A stretch of 64,000 nucleotides of DNA from contig MU006096.1 of the NCBI GenBank assembly GCA_010093705.1, positions 925,908-989,907 on the forward strand, read 5' to 3'. Under the pieces are notes generated by a model. The model made no database searches, was not told the origin of the DNA, and saw nothing but the letters and a program-made list of their open reading frames with translations. The number at the start of each line of letters is the position of its first letter. The stretch's first letter is position 1. Positions 34,175-44,272 of the stretch are shown here, one piece after another. Source of the DNA: Patellaria atrata CBS 101060. Taxonomy: Eukaryota; Ascomycota; Dothideomycetes; Patellariales; Patellariaceae. The position numbers and the translations under genes were made by a program.

Positions 34175-34636
34175 CCTTGGCGGAACTGGTGATTGTATGC
34201 CGACATAGTAATGATGTAGTTATTGTATGTTTATTGGAGGATTTTAGAGCGTCTCAGATTGTATTTTGGGGTTTTGGATGAGAGACGCATTTACAGAAGA
34301 AGTGAACGACTTATATTCAGGTCAAGGGCGAGGAGTTGGATGAGTGGAGGGTCCGACTGTATTTTTACAATATTTTTGAGTGGTAAAGGGGATGTTTGTC
34401 AATATAAGGTGCCTAGTTCATATGAGTAAGTCCTTCACTCGCCTATTGATTCACGACTTCTGTTATTGTTCATTTTGACACGGACAGCTGCCTAATAAAA
34501 TGTTAGGGTTAAAGAAAGAATAAATTTACATGACTGAGGAGAGAATAACTAAGCATGTTTCAGTTCCTGTCTACATTTCCCATAATGCCGTCGAAGGCCA
34601 CGTCGAGTCATCAAGTACACCTCCCATATGCCAGAG
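34175..34636. other. Spacer between copies D and C
   Basis: About 460 bp without a supported frame; upstream sequence of copy D and downstream sequence of copy C. Confidence 0.4.
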
Positions 34637-34975
34637 CTATGATCTATATATCCGCCGGCCCTCCAGCGCTGCCTAGTGCTCCCAGTACAACATCAAGTGG
34701 TAGGAAAGCCCTTCGTGGGTATGGCCGAATTCATCGAATATATTGTAAGGATAATAGTCTTTCAAAACGTGCTTTTCAAACCAGCCCTTATCGACCTGCA
34801 CAATTTGTTTCGACTCCAAGGCGTCAATCATGTGAATCGCAAATGTGAGAGCCAGTGCGAGAGCGTAAGTGCTGAATGCTGGAAAAAACGAGTACATATT
34901 CATCGGATCAACGAAAACGTCGACGCAGACCTGTTCAAGGTCGTCTCATTCGCTGCGGATGGTATCAGTGCCCAT
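34637..34975 (-). pseudogene. Copy C of the small-gene tandem family, two nonsense codons
   Basis: From ATG 34975 one frame reads MGTDTIRSE, stop, DDLEQVCVDVFVDPMNMYSF, FPAFSTYALALALTFAIHMI, and on to GLSYHLMLYWEH, stop (34675-34673), AALEG, ending at 34637. Aligned with intact copy A, the first stop (TGA) falls at the Trp of EEWDQIEEL and the second (TAG) at the Trp of SRWAQLTG. Both are TGG codons changed by one G-to-A transition, the direction expected of repeat-induced point mutation. No length change is needed elsewhere, so the reading frame is otherwise preserved over 112 codons. Confidence 0.62.
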
Positions 34976-35857
34976 TTTTGTGGAGTTTGGGTCGAGGATT
35001 CGGTATATATATGGGTGTTTTGTGGACATGTTATATAAGTTGATATTGTGGTGGAGAGCACTCGGGATCTGACGGGTTTGAGATAGGAGTATATAGTGTG
35101 AATGTGAGATATTTGTGGATCTCAGAGAATAGAAATAGAGAAGCAGGATATATATAGGGGAAGGGTGGTCCTAAGAGAAGGGGTGTAAGTTAAGTATGTT
35201 TGTCATAACTTACATGTATCCCCTTAGTTTTGATATACGTATGCCCCTTATCAAAATAATCAGGTGATACCTGAACTGGAATCGCGGATCTCAATTGCAT
35301 CAAAGTACATGTTATCACATCCCGTCGAGTCACGGCTTTCAGCACGTTGAATTAGGAATATCTTAGAATATGCTAGATAGCGCGCGGTAAACCAAGCTGT
35401 AGAATAGCGTATAAAGTAATTTATAAACCAGCATATGAGTAATAGACAGTAGAATGTGGATCACACCGCCGACGTACTATATGGACAGCTACCGTATAAG
35501 CTAGCATTCTTATTTTACTTTATAGAATAGTGTATGAAGTGAACTCCAAAGGCTATGGTGCACTATTAAAGTCCCTTAGTCGGAGTTTGTGGTGAGACCC
35601 AACAGAGTATAGACATAAAATAAGAGATCCCAGCTTACATAGGATCTTCCTAAAGGCGCGGGTGTATATGTATTAAATCACAGGAATCGCTGGCCTAATG
35701 CAAGCTGCAAGGTGAGTGAGACAGTTTGATTTCACACGATCGAAAAGCTTTCACGAAATACATTCTCTTCCCTATATTACATCCTATTAGGGGATGAAGG
35801 GGCCACATCCAGATATCAAGCCAACCTCCCCCTTACAACTAATCAAAACATATTCAA
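34976..35857. other. Spacer between copies C and B
   Basis: About 880 bp, AT-rich. A 20-bp motif TAGAATAGCGTATAAAGTAA near 35402 recurs about 120 bp on (near 35524) with three transitions, suggesting a small decayed duplication. The region nearest copy C has TATA-rich promoter-like text (34990-35040). Confidence 0.4.
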
Positions 35858-36179
35858 TCAACGGCAACCCGCACTCATCGCCCAGCGCACTATCGCCTCA
35901 GCCGTGTCTTCCTTGAGCGTAGCGCGGTCGTTATTATATACACGACGTGTATCAGAAACTTCCTCGAGCTCCGGATAGTCCTCAAGGCGCTTCAGCGGCG
36001 GTCACATCGGTTCTTTGATTCCCCGATAGACAATGGAGTCTCGTGCTAGGTTGCTCATCTGTGCGCGATGAGGAGCATGTCGTCGGAGAAGCGCTCGAGG
36101 TCCGGGTATGAGTTTGGGTTCAGAAAAGGGCTTCTTTGAGCTCGAGGATCTGCGTCCATTCATCCTTGAATGTCGACAT
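35858..36179 (-). pseudogene. Copy B of the small-gene tandem family, multiply broken
   Basis: ATG 36179 opens MSTFKDEWTQILELKEALF, very close to copy A's start, then a frameshift leads to NPNSYPDLERFSDDMLLIAH, parallel to copy A DPNLTLDFGRFSFHVLAVAV. A second frameshift leads to NLARDSIVYRGIKEPM, stop, PPLKRLEDYPELEEVSDT and TAEAIVRWAMSAGC, ending TGA 35860-35858; RWA-x-x-x-G matches copy A RWAQLTG. Two frameshifts and at least one stop. The first frame is also open for 176 codons upstream of this ATG, but that stretch is promoter-like and matches nothing. Confidence 0.62.
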
Positions 36180-36954
36180 ATTTTGGAGATGTGGAGTATA
36201 AAGGTTTGGGGTGTTAGAGGAAATATAACCGTTGAGGAAAAGTTCAGTATGTGGAACAGTATATAGTTGTCGAGAGGGTTTCGGTGCGGGAGAGCGTATG
36301 TTTTGTTTCGAGCCTTGTACAGTTATTGATATAGGGGTTGGGGTGTGGGAAAGAGGGTATACAGGATTGGCAGAATAAAGGTAGAGAGTCAAAGAAGGAG
36401 AAGATATGTAGAGGGGAGCGGGCGTCCTTCTAAGGTGGAAGTTAGTAGTGGCAGTTCTGGGGAAGGTATATGTTGGCCATATTCGCCGTTGTGCGTTGTC
36501 ACCTAGTGCGTTTGTTGTGCTATTGATGTGGTTGTTGTAATTTGAAGAGTAGTACTGAAGGTCATTTCGGGATTTGGAGGAAAGAGATTTGTGATTTATA
36601 AGTAGAACATTGGATAATATACTTAAGGGTAAGCGACGCATTGAATGAGCGAAAGTTGTTAGTTTGAATCTTCTTATTGTTGGGTTATAAGAAATGGGAA
36701 CGTTCATAAATGTACTTGGTGCCGTCGTAGTAGTTTATTATTCTGATAAAATGTATGAGTCCTCTCATGACTTATCATAATACTGATAGCCGTTCAAGAA
36801 ACACGTAGATACGAAGAGAAAATTCAGTTCGATATAAGTAAGGGAATCTTTATCATGTATAATTGATATCCAACCTAAACATTATAATTCCTTCTAGGGT
36901 ACTATTGGGAAACATCAAGACCCCTTGTCGACCTCCCCCATAGCCCATATAACA
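36180..36954. other. Spacer between copies B and A
   Basis: About 775 bp. The part next to copy B is open by chance on the minus strand; the part next to copy A holds its 3' end. TTTATA-like text near 36200 could serve copy B as a promoter. Confidence 0.4.
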
Positions 36955-37299
36955 CTAATTAGGTGAATCGTCCGAGACCAGCTCCGGTTCGGGGTGAAAG
37001 CCGGTCAGTTGCGCCCAGCGGCTCCACTCTTGGATTAATGCTCTCGAGAGTCCTGGCTTATCCCAATGCCACTGTAATGTTTCGTAGATATCGAATTCCT
37101 CAGGATTACCCCTGAGCTGCGCCAGCTCGTCCAGACGATCGTCCATCCAAGAGCTGATGACTACAAGCTCTGCAAGTCTGACCGCGACGGCGAGTACGTG
37201 AAATGAGAATCTCCCGAAGTCGAGGGTTAAGTTGGGGTCCCTGAAGTATGCTAGCCTGAGTTCTTCGATTTGGTCCCATTCTTCCTGGAAAGTAGGCAT
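36955..37299 (-). CDS. Intact copy A of an undescribed small-protein family (114 residues)
   Basis: Start chosen at ATG 37299 (context ATCAACATGCC, preceded by two TATATA stretches at about 37303-37327); an ATG 66 bp further upstream lies in that promoter-like text. The product is acidic, predicted mostly helical, and has no signal peptide, Cys motif or membrane segment. Conserved points across the five copies are EEWDQIEEL near the start, DP-x-x-x-x-DF-x-RF followed by VLAVAVRLAEL, GNPEEFDIYETL, GLSRALIQ and RWAQLTG near the end. It is the only copy with an unbroken frame. It lies at the upstream end of a same-strand array A-B-C-D between RRN6 and REX4. I recognise no known family; function unknown. 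Confidence 0.65.
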   Translation of the reverse strand: MPTFQEEWDQIEELRLAYFRDPNLTLDFGRFSFHVLAVAVRLAELVVISSWMDDRLDELAQLRGNPEEFDIYETLQWHWDKPGLSRALIQEWSRWAQLTGFHPEPELVSDDSPN

Positions 37300-37686
37300 G
37301 TTGATATATAGATCCGAGTATATATGTTCAAGTTGAGGTTTGAAATGTGCGAGGAGTATATTCATTGGTTTTGATGTCGAGATAGGAGCTTAGAGTATAT
37401 GTAAGGATGTATTGCGAATCTGGAAGGATGGAGCTAAGAGGGTGGTGGAAGAAAGGTATATATAGGCGAACGTGTAGTGTTTTAGGAAGGGCGCAGGTTG
37501 TTGTGCGTTGGCAAATGATACGTTCAGTGTATTACTAGTAGACATCACAGTAGCAGATCGGTGGGTTGCTGTAACGATGATCACGATTTTCCTATATTCA
37601 TGAGAGGTAAGGTGAACGTTGCTGCTGGACATATGCTGGCGGATGCGGCACAGAGAAAGCTTCCATAGTTTCCTATCAGGAACTGT
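37300..37686. other. Upstream region of copy A / downstream of REX4
   Basis: The 387 bp contain the promoter of copy A (TATATA runs near 37303-37327) and, beyond 37630, the 3' flank of REX4. No further gene was seen. Confidence 0.4.
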
Positions 37687-38820
37687 TTACTTGTTCCCCT
37701 TCTTCCTCTTTTTCCGTTTCATATTTCTCTTCGCATTTTTCCCCCTCACGGCTGCTGATTGCTCTCCCTTCTCCTCGCCTTCTTCCTCGTCCTCATCACC
37801 CTCGTCATCCTCCCCATCGACGCTATCAACGGCCCGCCCAACAACAGGTCTCGGTCCCGCCCGCCCGTACCTCTTAGACACCTCCCTCTCAAAACCATCT
37901 TTCTCCCGCCTGAAGAGTAACATCGTCGCTCTCGCATCCTCAAGACTACTATGCTCGCCCCCCTGAATCTCAACACCGAGCAGCTCTTTTGCGAGCCGCT
38001 TCAACGCCGGCGTCCGCCCTCGACTTAACTTGCGGAACTCTGCGTACCGTGAAGTGTCTCTAATATCCCTCGGGGGGTGCTTCAGCTGCAAGGCCTCAAG
38101 ATCGTTCTTTATGGCATGACCAACCAGGATACGGTTCTCTAGCAATGCTTCCACGTCGCGCCGAACAGACTTAAAGGGCCGTGCTGCTTTAAGGAGCTCC
38201 TCTGTGATTCCCGAGACGTGCGTACGGTAGTCAGTAACCCGTATTGTGGGCGCAACATACGAGTCGTAGATTTGCACGCCGTGGTAGTTGACCAAGGAGA
38301 CACGCGCGAGTTGGGAGTCGGTGCTTGGGGGCGGCCCGGTGCCCACCATTTCGCAGTCCAGCGCAACGTATTTGCCTATCTGGACGGTGGTGTTAAGACC
38401 GCTATTGGGGACTTCAGGAGGTGCGGTGGAGGTAGGGATAGAGATGCTGGTTGGAGGGATAGAATACGCCGCTGCGACATCTGCAGGATTGAGGTCGTGA
38501 TCTTCAGCGAAGAGGGCAAGGGTTGCGGAGGGGGGTTGCTGGGAGGTAGTGATAGAGGCTGAGGGAGTTCTCAAGGGTTTAGAGCTAAGGATGCCCATTT
38601 TGCGGGGTTTAGAAGTGGGTATCGAGGGCTTAGGTGTGAGTCTGGGTCTTTTTAAACCATTATGTGTCGTCTTAGGGGGTAATTGCCCGTTTGATTGTTT
38701 ACGTTTGAGAGGAATCGAGGTGCCGTGGGTGATGGGCTTGGAGGAGGTTTCGAGGGTTTTGGAGGACTTGAGGGACTTTTGGAGCCTTTTCCAGTTGCTG
38801 GAGAGGTTTTGAAGATCCAT
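37687..38820 (-). CDS. REX4: RNA exonuclease 4 (DEDDh 3'-5' exonuclease)
   Basis: Trims rRNA precursors in the nucleolus. A single exon of 377 residues. A basic, Ser/Pro/Lys-rich N-terminal third is followed by the exonuclease domain: VALDCEMVGTG (ExoI, Asp and Glu), a central part with VTDYRTHVSGITEELLK, LVGHAIKNDLEAL (ExoII Asp), and GEHSSLEDARATMLLF (ExoIII His and Asp), so all four DEDDh residues are present. The C-terminus is acidic (DGEDDEGDEDEEEGEE) and then strongly basic, a common nucleolar pattern. It is divergent from ESA1, with 288 bp between the starts. Confidence 0.92.
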   Translation of the reverse strand: MDLQNLSSNWKRLQKSLKSSKTLETSSKPITHGTSIPLKRKQSNGQLPPKTTHNGLKRPRLTPKPSIPTSKPRKMGILSSKPLRTPSASITTSQQPPSATLALFAEDHDLNPADVAAAYSIPPTSISIPTSTAPPEVPNSGLNTTVQIGKYVALDCEMVGTGPPPSTDSQLARVSLVNYHGVQIYDSYVAPTIRVTDYRTHVSGITEELLKAARPFKSVRRDVEALLENRILVGHAIKNDLEALQLKHPPRDIRDTSRYAEFRKLSRGRTPALKRLAKELLGVEIQGGEHSSLEDARATMLLFRREKDGFEREVSKRYGRAGPRPVVGRAVDSVDGEDDEGDEDEEEGEEKGEQSAAVRGKNAKRNMKRKKRKKGNK

Positions 38821-39108
38821 TGGGCACTGTTATCGCATTTTTAGGTCTAAGAATGAGCGTGGGTGTATCTAACCCCGAAGTTTATGAATATATTCAACAT
38901 TGTTAAGGTGGTGCAGAAAAAGTTCAAGACAATGAACAGTATCTAGAGGCCCGTGCACACCCGCCTAACAGCGGCATGTGTCAAGCGCTCCCAGCCGGAT
39001 TTCATTTACACGGTCGCAAAGGCATCAAAGCTACAGAAGTCAAAGCGATACAATAATTCAAAACCATCTCTTTTCATCTCATAACTCTGACAGTAGGTAG
39101 CGCTCGTC

Positions 39109-40962
39109 ATGGCGCCTCGAGACTCTTCACATGAGCCGAATGGCACCCCGGATCCAGTCGAAAAGGGCTTTGCCACTTTGAATACTTTGAGGTAGAGTAT
39201 ACCACTTCCAAGGTAGACAGAAATGCGTAGATAGCTAATAATGTCATAGAGTGGGAGTAAAAGCGTTCGTTGAGAAAGTAAGTTATCTCGTCTATCTTCC
39301 TTTGGAGGACCATTCCGCATATAGCACCCCTATATATGCACTTTTACACTATGTGTGAATATGATGCTCTCTATAATCACCAAATTCTCTCTATCATACT
39401 ATGCACTTGTCTAATACTTTGGCCCCTGTTCTAACATTTCTGGAGGACGGAGAAAAGCGTAAAGCAGAAATCTTGTCTATACAGACTCGGAAGGGAGACC
39501 TTACATTTTAGTAAGATACCGTGCTACTATTTATATAGGAGGAATCTGACAATATTAGTGTGCACTACGAAGAGTTCAACAAGCGTCTCGATGGTAGGTC
39601 GAAGTCCGTTTTCTGTTCTCCTAAACTAAAGAAAGACTAGAATGGATCAACGCCGATAGAATCGATCTGTCTCAGGAGGTGGAATGGCCAGCTCCTGAGA
39701 AACCAGAAAAGAAGAAAGCCAGCGCGCCCCAGACTAAGGCTGCTCAAGTGTCGAAAGCTGAGCAAGCATACAAGAAGAATCCTAAGAGACAGCGCTCGAA
39801 ACTGGACCGTGAGCTTTCTATGACCCCTGATGTCCTCTCCGGCACCAATGCCCAAGGCAAAGCTTCGCGTCCAACCCGAGCCGGCGGGAAAGAGAACCGT
39901 GACCAAGTCAGTGTGATGGCCCCTGAGATCGTAGACGGCACACCCAAAGCAGAAGACGACGAAATGGACCTAGTGGACCTGCAGGACGCAGCAGCGGCTG
40001 CTAAAGCTGTACCGCCTGAGGTCTACTCTCGGGAAGAGGAGATTGAGAAACTCCGCACTCAAGGGTCGATGACCCAGAACCAAACCGAGATCTCGCGCGT
40101 GCGAAATCTCAACCGGATTCAAATGGGCGAGCACGAGATCGAGCCGTGGTATTTCTCCCCTTACCCCATCGAGTTCGCGCAGGATAGCGACATGGTCTAT
40201 ATCTGCGAGTTCTGCCTCAGCTACTTCGGCGAGCTGAAGCAGTTCGAGCGGCACAGGACTAAGTGCACGCTGATGCACCCGCCCGGCAACGAGATCTACC
40301 GCGACGACTATGTTAGTTTCTTCGAGATCGATGGACGTAGGCAGAGGACGTGGTGTCGTAATCTCTGTCTCCTTTCGAAATTGTTCTTGGATCACAAGAC
40401 CCTGTTCTATGATGTCGACCCCTTTCTTTTCTACTGCATGACCACCCGCGACGAACACGGTTGCCACCTCGTCGGCTACTTCTCCAAAGAGAAAGAGTCC
40501 GCGGAGGGGTATAACGTCGCGTGTATCCTGACGCTGCCGCAGTATCAGCGGAAGGGCTTCGGTCGCCTCCTCATCGCGTTCTCGTACGAGCTTTCAAAGC
40601 GCGAAGGCAAGTTAGGCAGTCCTGAGAAGCCCCTTAGTGATCTGGGGTTGCTGGGTTATCGCGCGTACTGGCAAGAGACACTGGTGGAGCTTCTCATGGA
40701 TGGTAGGGCGGAGGCGAATATCGAAGAGCTTGGCTCACTGAGCGCCATGACGACGAATGATGTGCTGCATACGTTGCAGAATTTGAATATGTTGAGGTAT
40801 TCGAAGAACAATCATGTTATCGTGCTGACGGACGAGGTTGTGGCGGCGAGAGAGAAACAGTTGGCAAAGGAGAAGGTGAAGGGGAAGAGGACGATTGATC
40901 CGGCAAGGTTGCAGTGGAAACCGCCTGTTTTTACTGCATCATCTAGGACGTGGAATTGGTGA
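39109..40962 (+). CDS. ESA1: MYST-family histone acetyltransferase Esa1
   Basis: Catalytic subunit of NuA4, acetylating histones H4 and H2A; essential in yeast. Five exons (39109-39191, 39250-39277, 39446-39510, 39559-39593, 39641-40962) encode 510 residues with all phases consistent. The N-terminal chromo-barrel is split over the small exons: [28 protein letters not shown], then FYVHYEDFNKRLDEW rebuilt over the junctions. A basic linker follows. The MYST core has a C2HC zinc finger ([19 protein letters not shown]) and the acetyl-CoA loop [12 protein letters not shown]. The catalytic region [15 protein letters not shown] and the Glu/Ser step [17 protein letters not shown] are intact. The 28-nt exon 2 and the GAG acceptor of exon 3 are easy for gene finders to miss. 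Confidence 0.93.
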
Positions 40963-41172
40963 TTTTCTGGGAGGTTTTCCCGAGAGACTGGCGTTTGGGG
41001 AGCTATGGGAAGAGCGGATCTCTGATTAAATATAAGATACCCTTGGTAGGATGATTTACGAATATTTATGCTTGATTTGGATTGAATAAGTACTTCATCA
41101 GTGAAGAAGCTTATAGCGCACCGCCATGTCGCAACTTTAAGCAGAGATATCTCTCCTAATCGTTCTGATACT

Positions 41173-42204
41173 TCAGAAGATTTTACTCAACACCCTCTTC
41201 ACATCATCCGGATGATCTCCATTCGCAGTATCCCTCGGTGTCTTCCGCATAACAGCATTCTGTCTAAAATGCATGAACTCTGTCTTCCCCCCGTCCTCCT
41301 CCACCAACTCCACCCCACCACCCTCCTTCTCCCTCCTCGCCCTCTTCTTCCTCTCTTTCGTCTCCACAACCTTCCCCCTCTCCACATTCCGGACAAACTC
41401 CCTATCCTCCCTCCTCGCCCTCGATACCTCCGCCCTCATCCTCGCGGCCCTCTCCGCGTTCTCATTCGCAATCTGCTCCGTCAAATGCCGCCACTTGAAG
41501 CCCTTCAGGTACTTCATATTCCACACATCGTCATAGTAGTACCCGCCCTTCTTGCCGCCGATGGGCTGGGCGTTGAGCGTCGCGGCGCAGGCTTTGGCGT
41601 CGCGTTTGCTGACGAATTCGACCCAGCCGTCGAGGTAAAGAGTCTTTTTGTTGCCGCCGCGCGAGGTGCGCTGGCGGTGCGATATGGCGGGTTCCGGGGT
41701 CAGGAAGATGCGGTTTAGGGCGCCGTGGGGGGTGAGGAGGGTCCGGAGGGTGGTTGGTTTCATGAAGGGCGGGATGCGTGAGAGGTAGATTACCCCGGAG
41801 CGGTGTTTGGATTTCTTGGTGGCGGATTGTTTCTTTGATGTGGAGAGAGCATCGTCGGCGCCGTTGTCGTCGTGTTCGGGGGCTTCTGGTTCTGGGGAGA
41901 GCGATTCGGGGGGGAAATGTGCGAAGCGGAGATCGCTGGTTTGAGGTTTCTTCGTCGTGCGTTGGGATTTCGATTTCGACTTTGCTTTGGTCCCAGGCTT
42001 GATTATATCGTCTTGACCGTCAACTTGCTCTCCTGAGTCGGATAACGCGTCAGAGTCGTCCCCGCTTTCGGTTTTTTGTCTCTTGGGTGCTCGTCCTGCT
42101 AGAGCTGTACCTCTGCTCTCTTCGGCGGCTTCTGAGTCGTAGCCTTGATCCTCATCCTCACTAGACTCGGCCTCGAGAAACTCATTTCTCTTCCTGGTCA
42201 CCAT
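41173..42204 (-). CDS. ESF2: Pre-rRNA processing protein Esf2 (ABT1 family)
   Basis: SSU-processome factor needed for early 18S rRNA cleavage; it also stimulates the helicase Dbp8. A single exon of 343 residues. The N-terminal part is acidic and Lys/Ser-rich (ESSEDEDQGYDSEAAEES). The RRM-like core starts GVIYLSRIPPFMKPTTLRTL and passes DGWVEFVSKRDAKACAATLN, then DDVWNMKYLKGFKWRHLTEQ, the hallmark of Esf2/ABT1. The C-terminal arm is a long basic/acidic helix (ARREDREFVRNVERGKVVET). It converges on ESA1 with about 210 bp between the stops. Confidence 0.92.
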   Translation of the reverse strand: MVTRKRNEFLEAESSEDEDQGYDSEAAEESRGTALAGRAPKRQKTESGDDSDALSDSGEQVDGQDDIIKPGTKAKSKSKSQRTTKKPQTSDLRFAHFPPESLSPEPEAPEHDDNGADDALSTSKKQSATKKSKHRSGVIYLSRIPPFMKPTTLRTLLTPHGALNRIFLTPEPAISHRQRTSRGGNKKTLYLDGWVEFVSKRDAKACAATLNAQPIGGKKGGYYYDDVWNMKYLKGFKWRHLTEQIANENAERAARMRAEVSRARREDREFVRNVERGKVVETKERKKRARREKEGGGVELVEEDGGKTEFMHFRQNAVMRKTPRDTANGDHPDDVKRVLSKIF

Positions 42205-42902
42205 ATCGAATTGTTGTTAGAGACGTTATGTGCAACTGCGCGGTAGAAGAAAATAATGCGGGAGTGCCAAGATATTCATAAGTTGTGACAAGTGCTGGTG
42301 GTACGTGCAGCGTGTCTTCGGTTCCGTCCGTGCTTTTCACTTGTGTCACTGCAGAAAAACTGAACTTCAGCTACCTTATCCACATTTTTATATCGCACAC
42401 GAATCGACGAGATTTTTCCAGGAGAATTTCAATAACTGTAAGAACTTATTCTATTCATAAACGTTAAGCAAATGACCAAAAAAATTTTCGAGCTTTTTAA
42501 GAGAACCCCAGAACAACTTTCATGCCAAGACCTCGGACATGTGCTCAGCCCTACAAAGCAACAGTAACATCGTGCATCGACTAATCGTACATACAGTCAC
42601 CGATAATTTTTCCTCTGGCAACTTTACTGGATCACAACATGTTTATGGCTTTCCAAGATAGACAAAATGATAAAGCGACCGCTATGTTTTGACTCTGTCG
42701 AATTAGTTGCTTCTGCCGAGCTTCAGCTGAAGTTTTGTGATACGAGTTGTCGGAATGAGTATTCCTATATAACTTCCCGCTGTCCCATTTCGACTCCCCA
42801 TCTCAATTACCTAGACAGATCCTCACATAGATCAATCTTCTGTCATCCCCTATTCGCTTTCATCTGGTCTATATATCTTTTCCAATCATACAAAATCTCA
42901 AA
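42205..42902. promoter_or_regulatory. Divergent upstream region, ESF2 / alpha/beta hydrolase
   Basis: About 700 bp between two divergent starts. A CCTATATAAC TATA-like element at 42765-42773 and a long CT-rich tract (42780-42895) precede the hydrolase ATG. No other element could be named. Confidence 0.45.
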
Positions 42903-44007
42903 ATGTCATATCTCCGCTTTACAAAACCTGACCGCACATCTACTCCACTTCCATCTCATATCACTCGTATTTTCGTTCCTAGTCCAGATGGCCCTCTTGA
43001 GCTTCTTTCAGCACAATCGCCATCCTCCTATAACGGCCCTGCAAAGGCACCATTCTTCTTCGCCCATGGCGGCACAGGACATGCTTCGGTGTGGTTGGAA
43101 TGGATGACATTCTTCTCGCAAAGACATAACATTCCCTGTTATGCCCTATCAATCCGTGGTCATGGCTTTAGCTGGTACCCAAGCTACATTCGGATGGTGT
43201 ATTTCACATCGAAGAGAGCATTAGCCGATGATCTAGTGACGGGAATTAAGTATGCGCAACAGAAAGAGCAGAAGAAGACTGGAAAGCCGACGGATATCGT
43301 TCTAGTCGGCCATTCTAGCGGCGGTGGTTTGTCGCAAATAGTCCTCAGCTCAAAGGACGTGCAAGCTAAGGGATTGGCGCTTGTCGCCAGCATCCCTTGT
43401 TATGGATCGTAGGTGAATATGGCCAGTATCGATTTAGTATGTTACTGAATTTTTCCCCAGCTTTGGTGTCTATTGGAGATGGTGGACGATGGATCCTTGG
43501 TTTGTAATGCGACAATGGATTCACTTCATGCATCCAAACTCACCACTATCCTCGCGACGATTAGTGAAACAAGCATTCTTCTGTGACGCATATCCAGATG
43601 AGCGAGTTGATGAGTTCGCAAAGGAAATGTCCTACTACGAGAGCTACCTCTGGCCTATCGGGATGATGTTCGGCAGTTTCGTGAATGTCAAGAACATCCT
43701 ACAACAAATTGTTGGATGGGGCATTGGGGAACGCGTTCTAATCCTTGCCGCAGAGAATGATAGATTGATGAGTGTCGAACAGATGCAGAGAGCGGCCGAT
43801 ACATATCGAACGGGAGTGACCGACCTTGTGGGGACGAAGAAACTTGAGACGAAAAGTGACGGGGTCTACGTTGATGAGAAAACTCTGGGGAGTGAAGGAC
43901 AAGGGGTTCGGTTTGGACTCGTAAGAGGAGCTGGACATCATCTCCAGAATGACTTGCAGTGGGAAGATGGCGCGGAGAAGTTGTTGGAATTTTATAAGCA
44001 GTTGTAG
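42903..44007 (+). CDS. Alpha/beta hydrolase
   Basis: Exons 42903-43408 and 43461-44007 encode 350 residues. The fold is clear: an oxyanion-type loop FFAHGGTGHASVWLEW, the nucleophile elbow VLVGHSSGGGLSQ (Ser), the acid in VLILAAENDRLMSVEQM (Asp), and the catalytic His in LVRGAGHHLQND. A cap region carries FMHPNSPLSSRRLVKQAFF. There is no signal peptide. The natural substrate cannot be told from sequence; esterase, lactonase or epoxide-hydrolase-like activities all occur in this superfamily. PEX12 follows on the same strand 265 bp downstream. Confidence 0.85.
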
Positions 44008-44272
44008 CAAGCGGGGATAAAACAAACATTGAACATATGTATCAGTATTGTAACTAGCTTTCAAAATGATACACTCTGGGCTCTTTGATATCAAGTAGTT
44101 CTATTATTCACCATGCTCTTCAAACCGGACTTCCCAAATGTGGATGGCGGCAGAGGGTTGGTCGACCTCGGCCCGTGAGTCGTCACAATTCGAACTTCAT
44201 CATCAGCAGCAAAAGTTGCGATAACAATGCTTCAGCCTCGATTGCATCCTCATAGAACTCCAGAAAACCATA

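Noticed and set aside
36180-36707. Upstream extension of copy B to a 195-codon frame
   Set aside because: The added 176 codons are low-complexity promoter-like sequence with no match to other copies.
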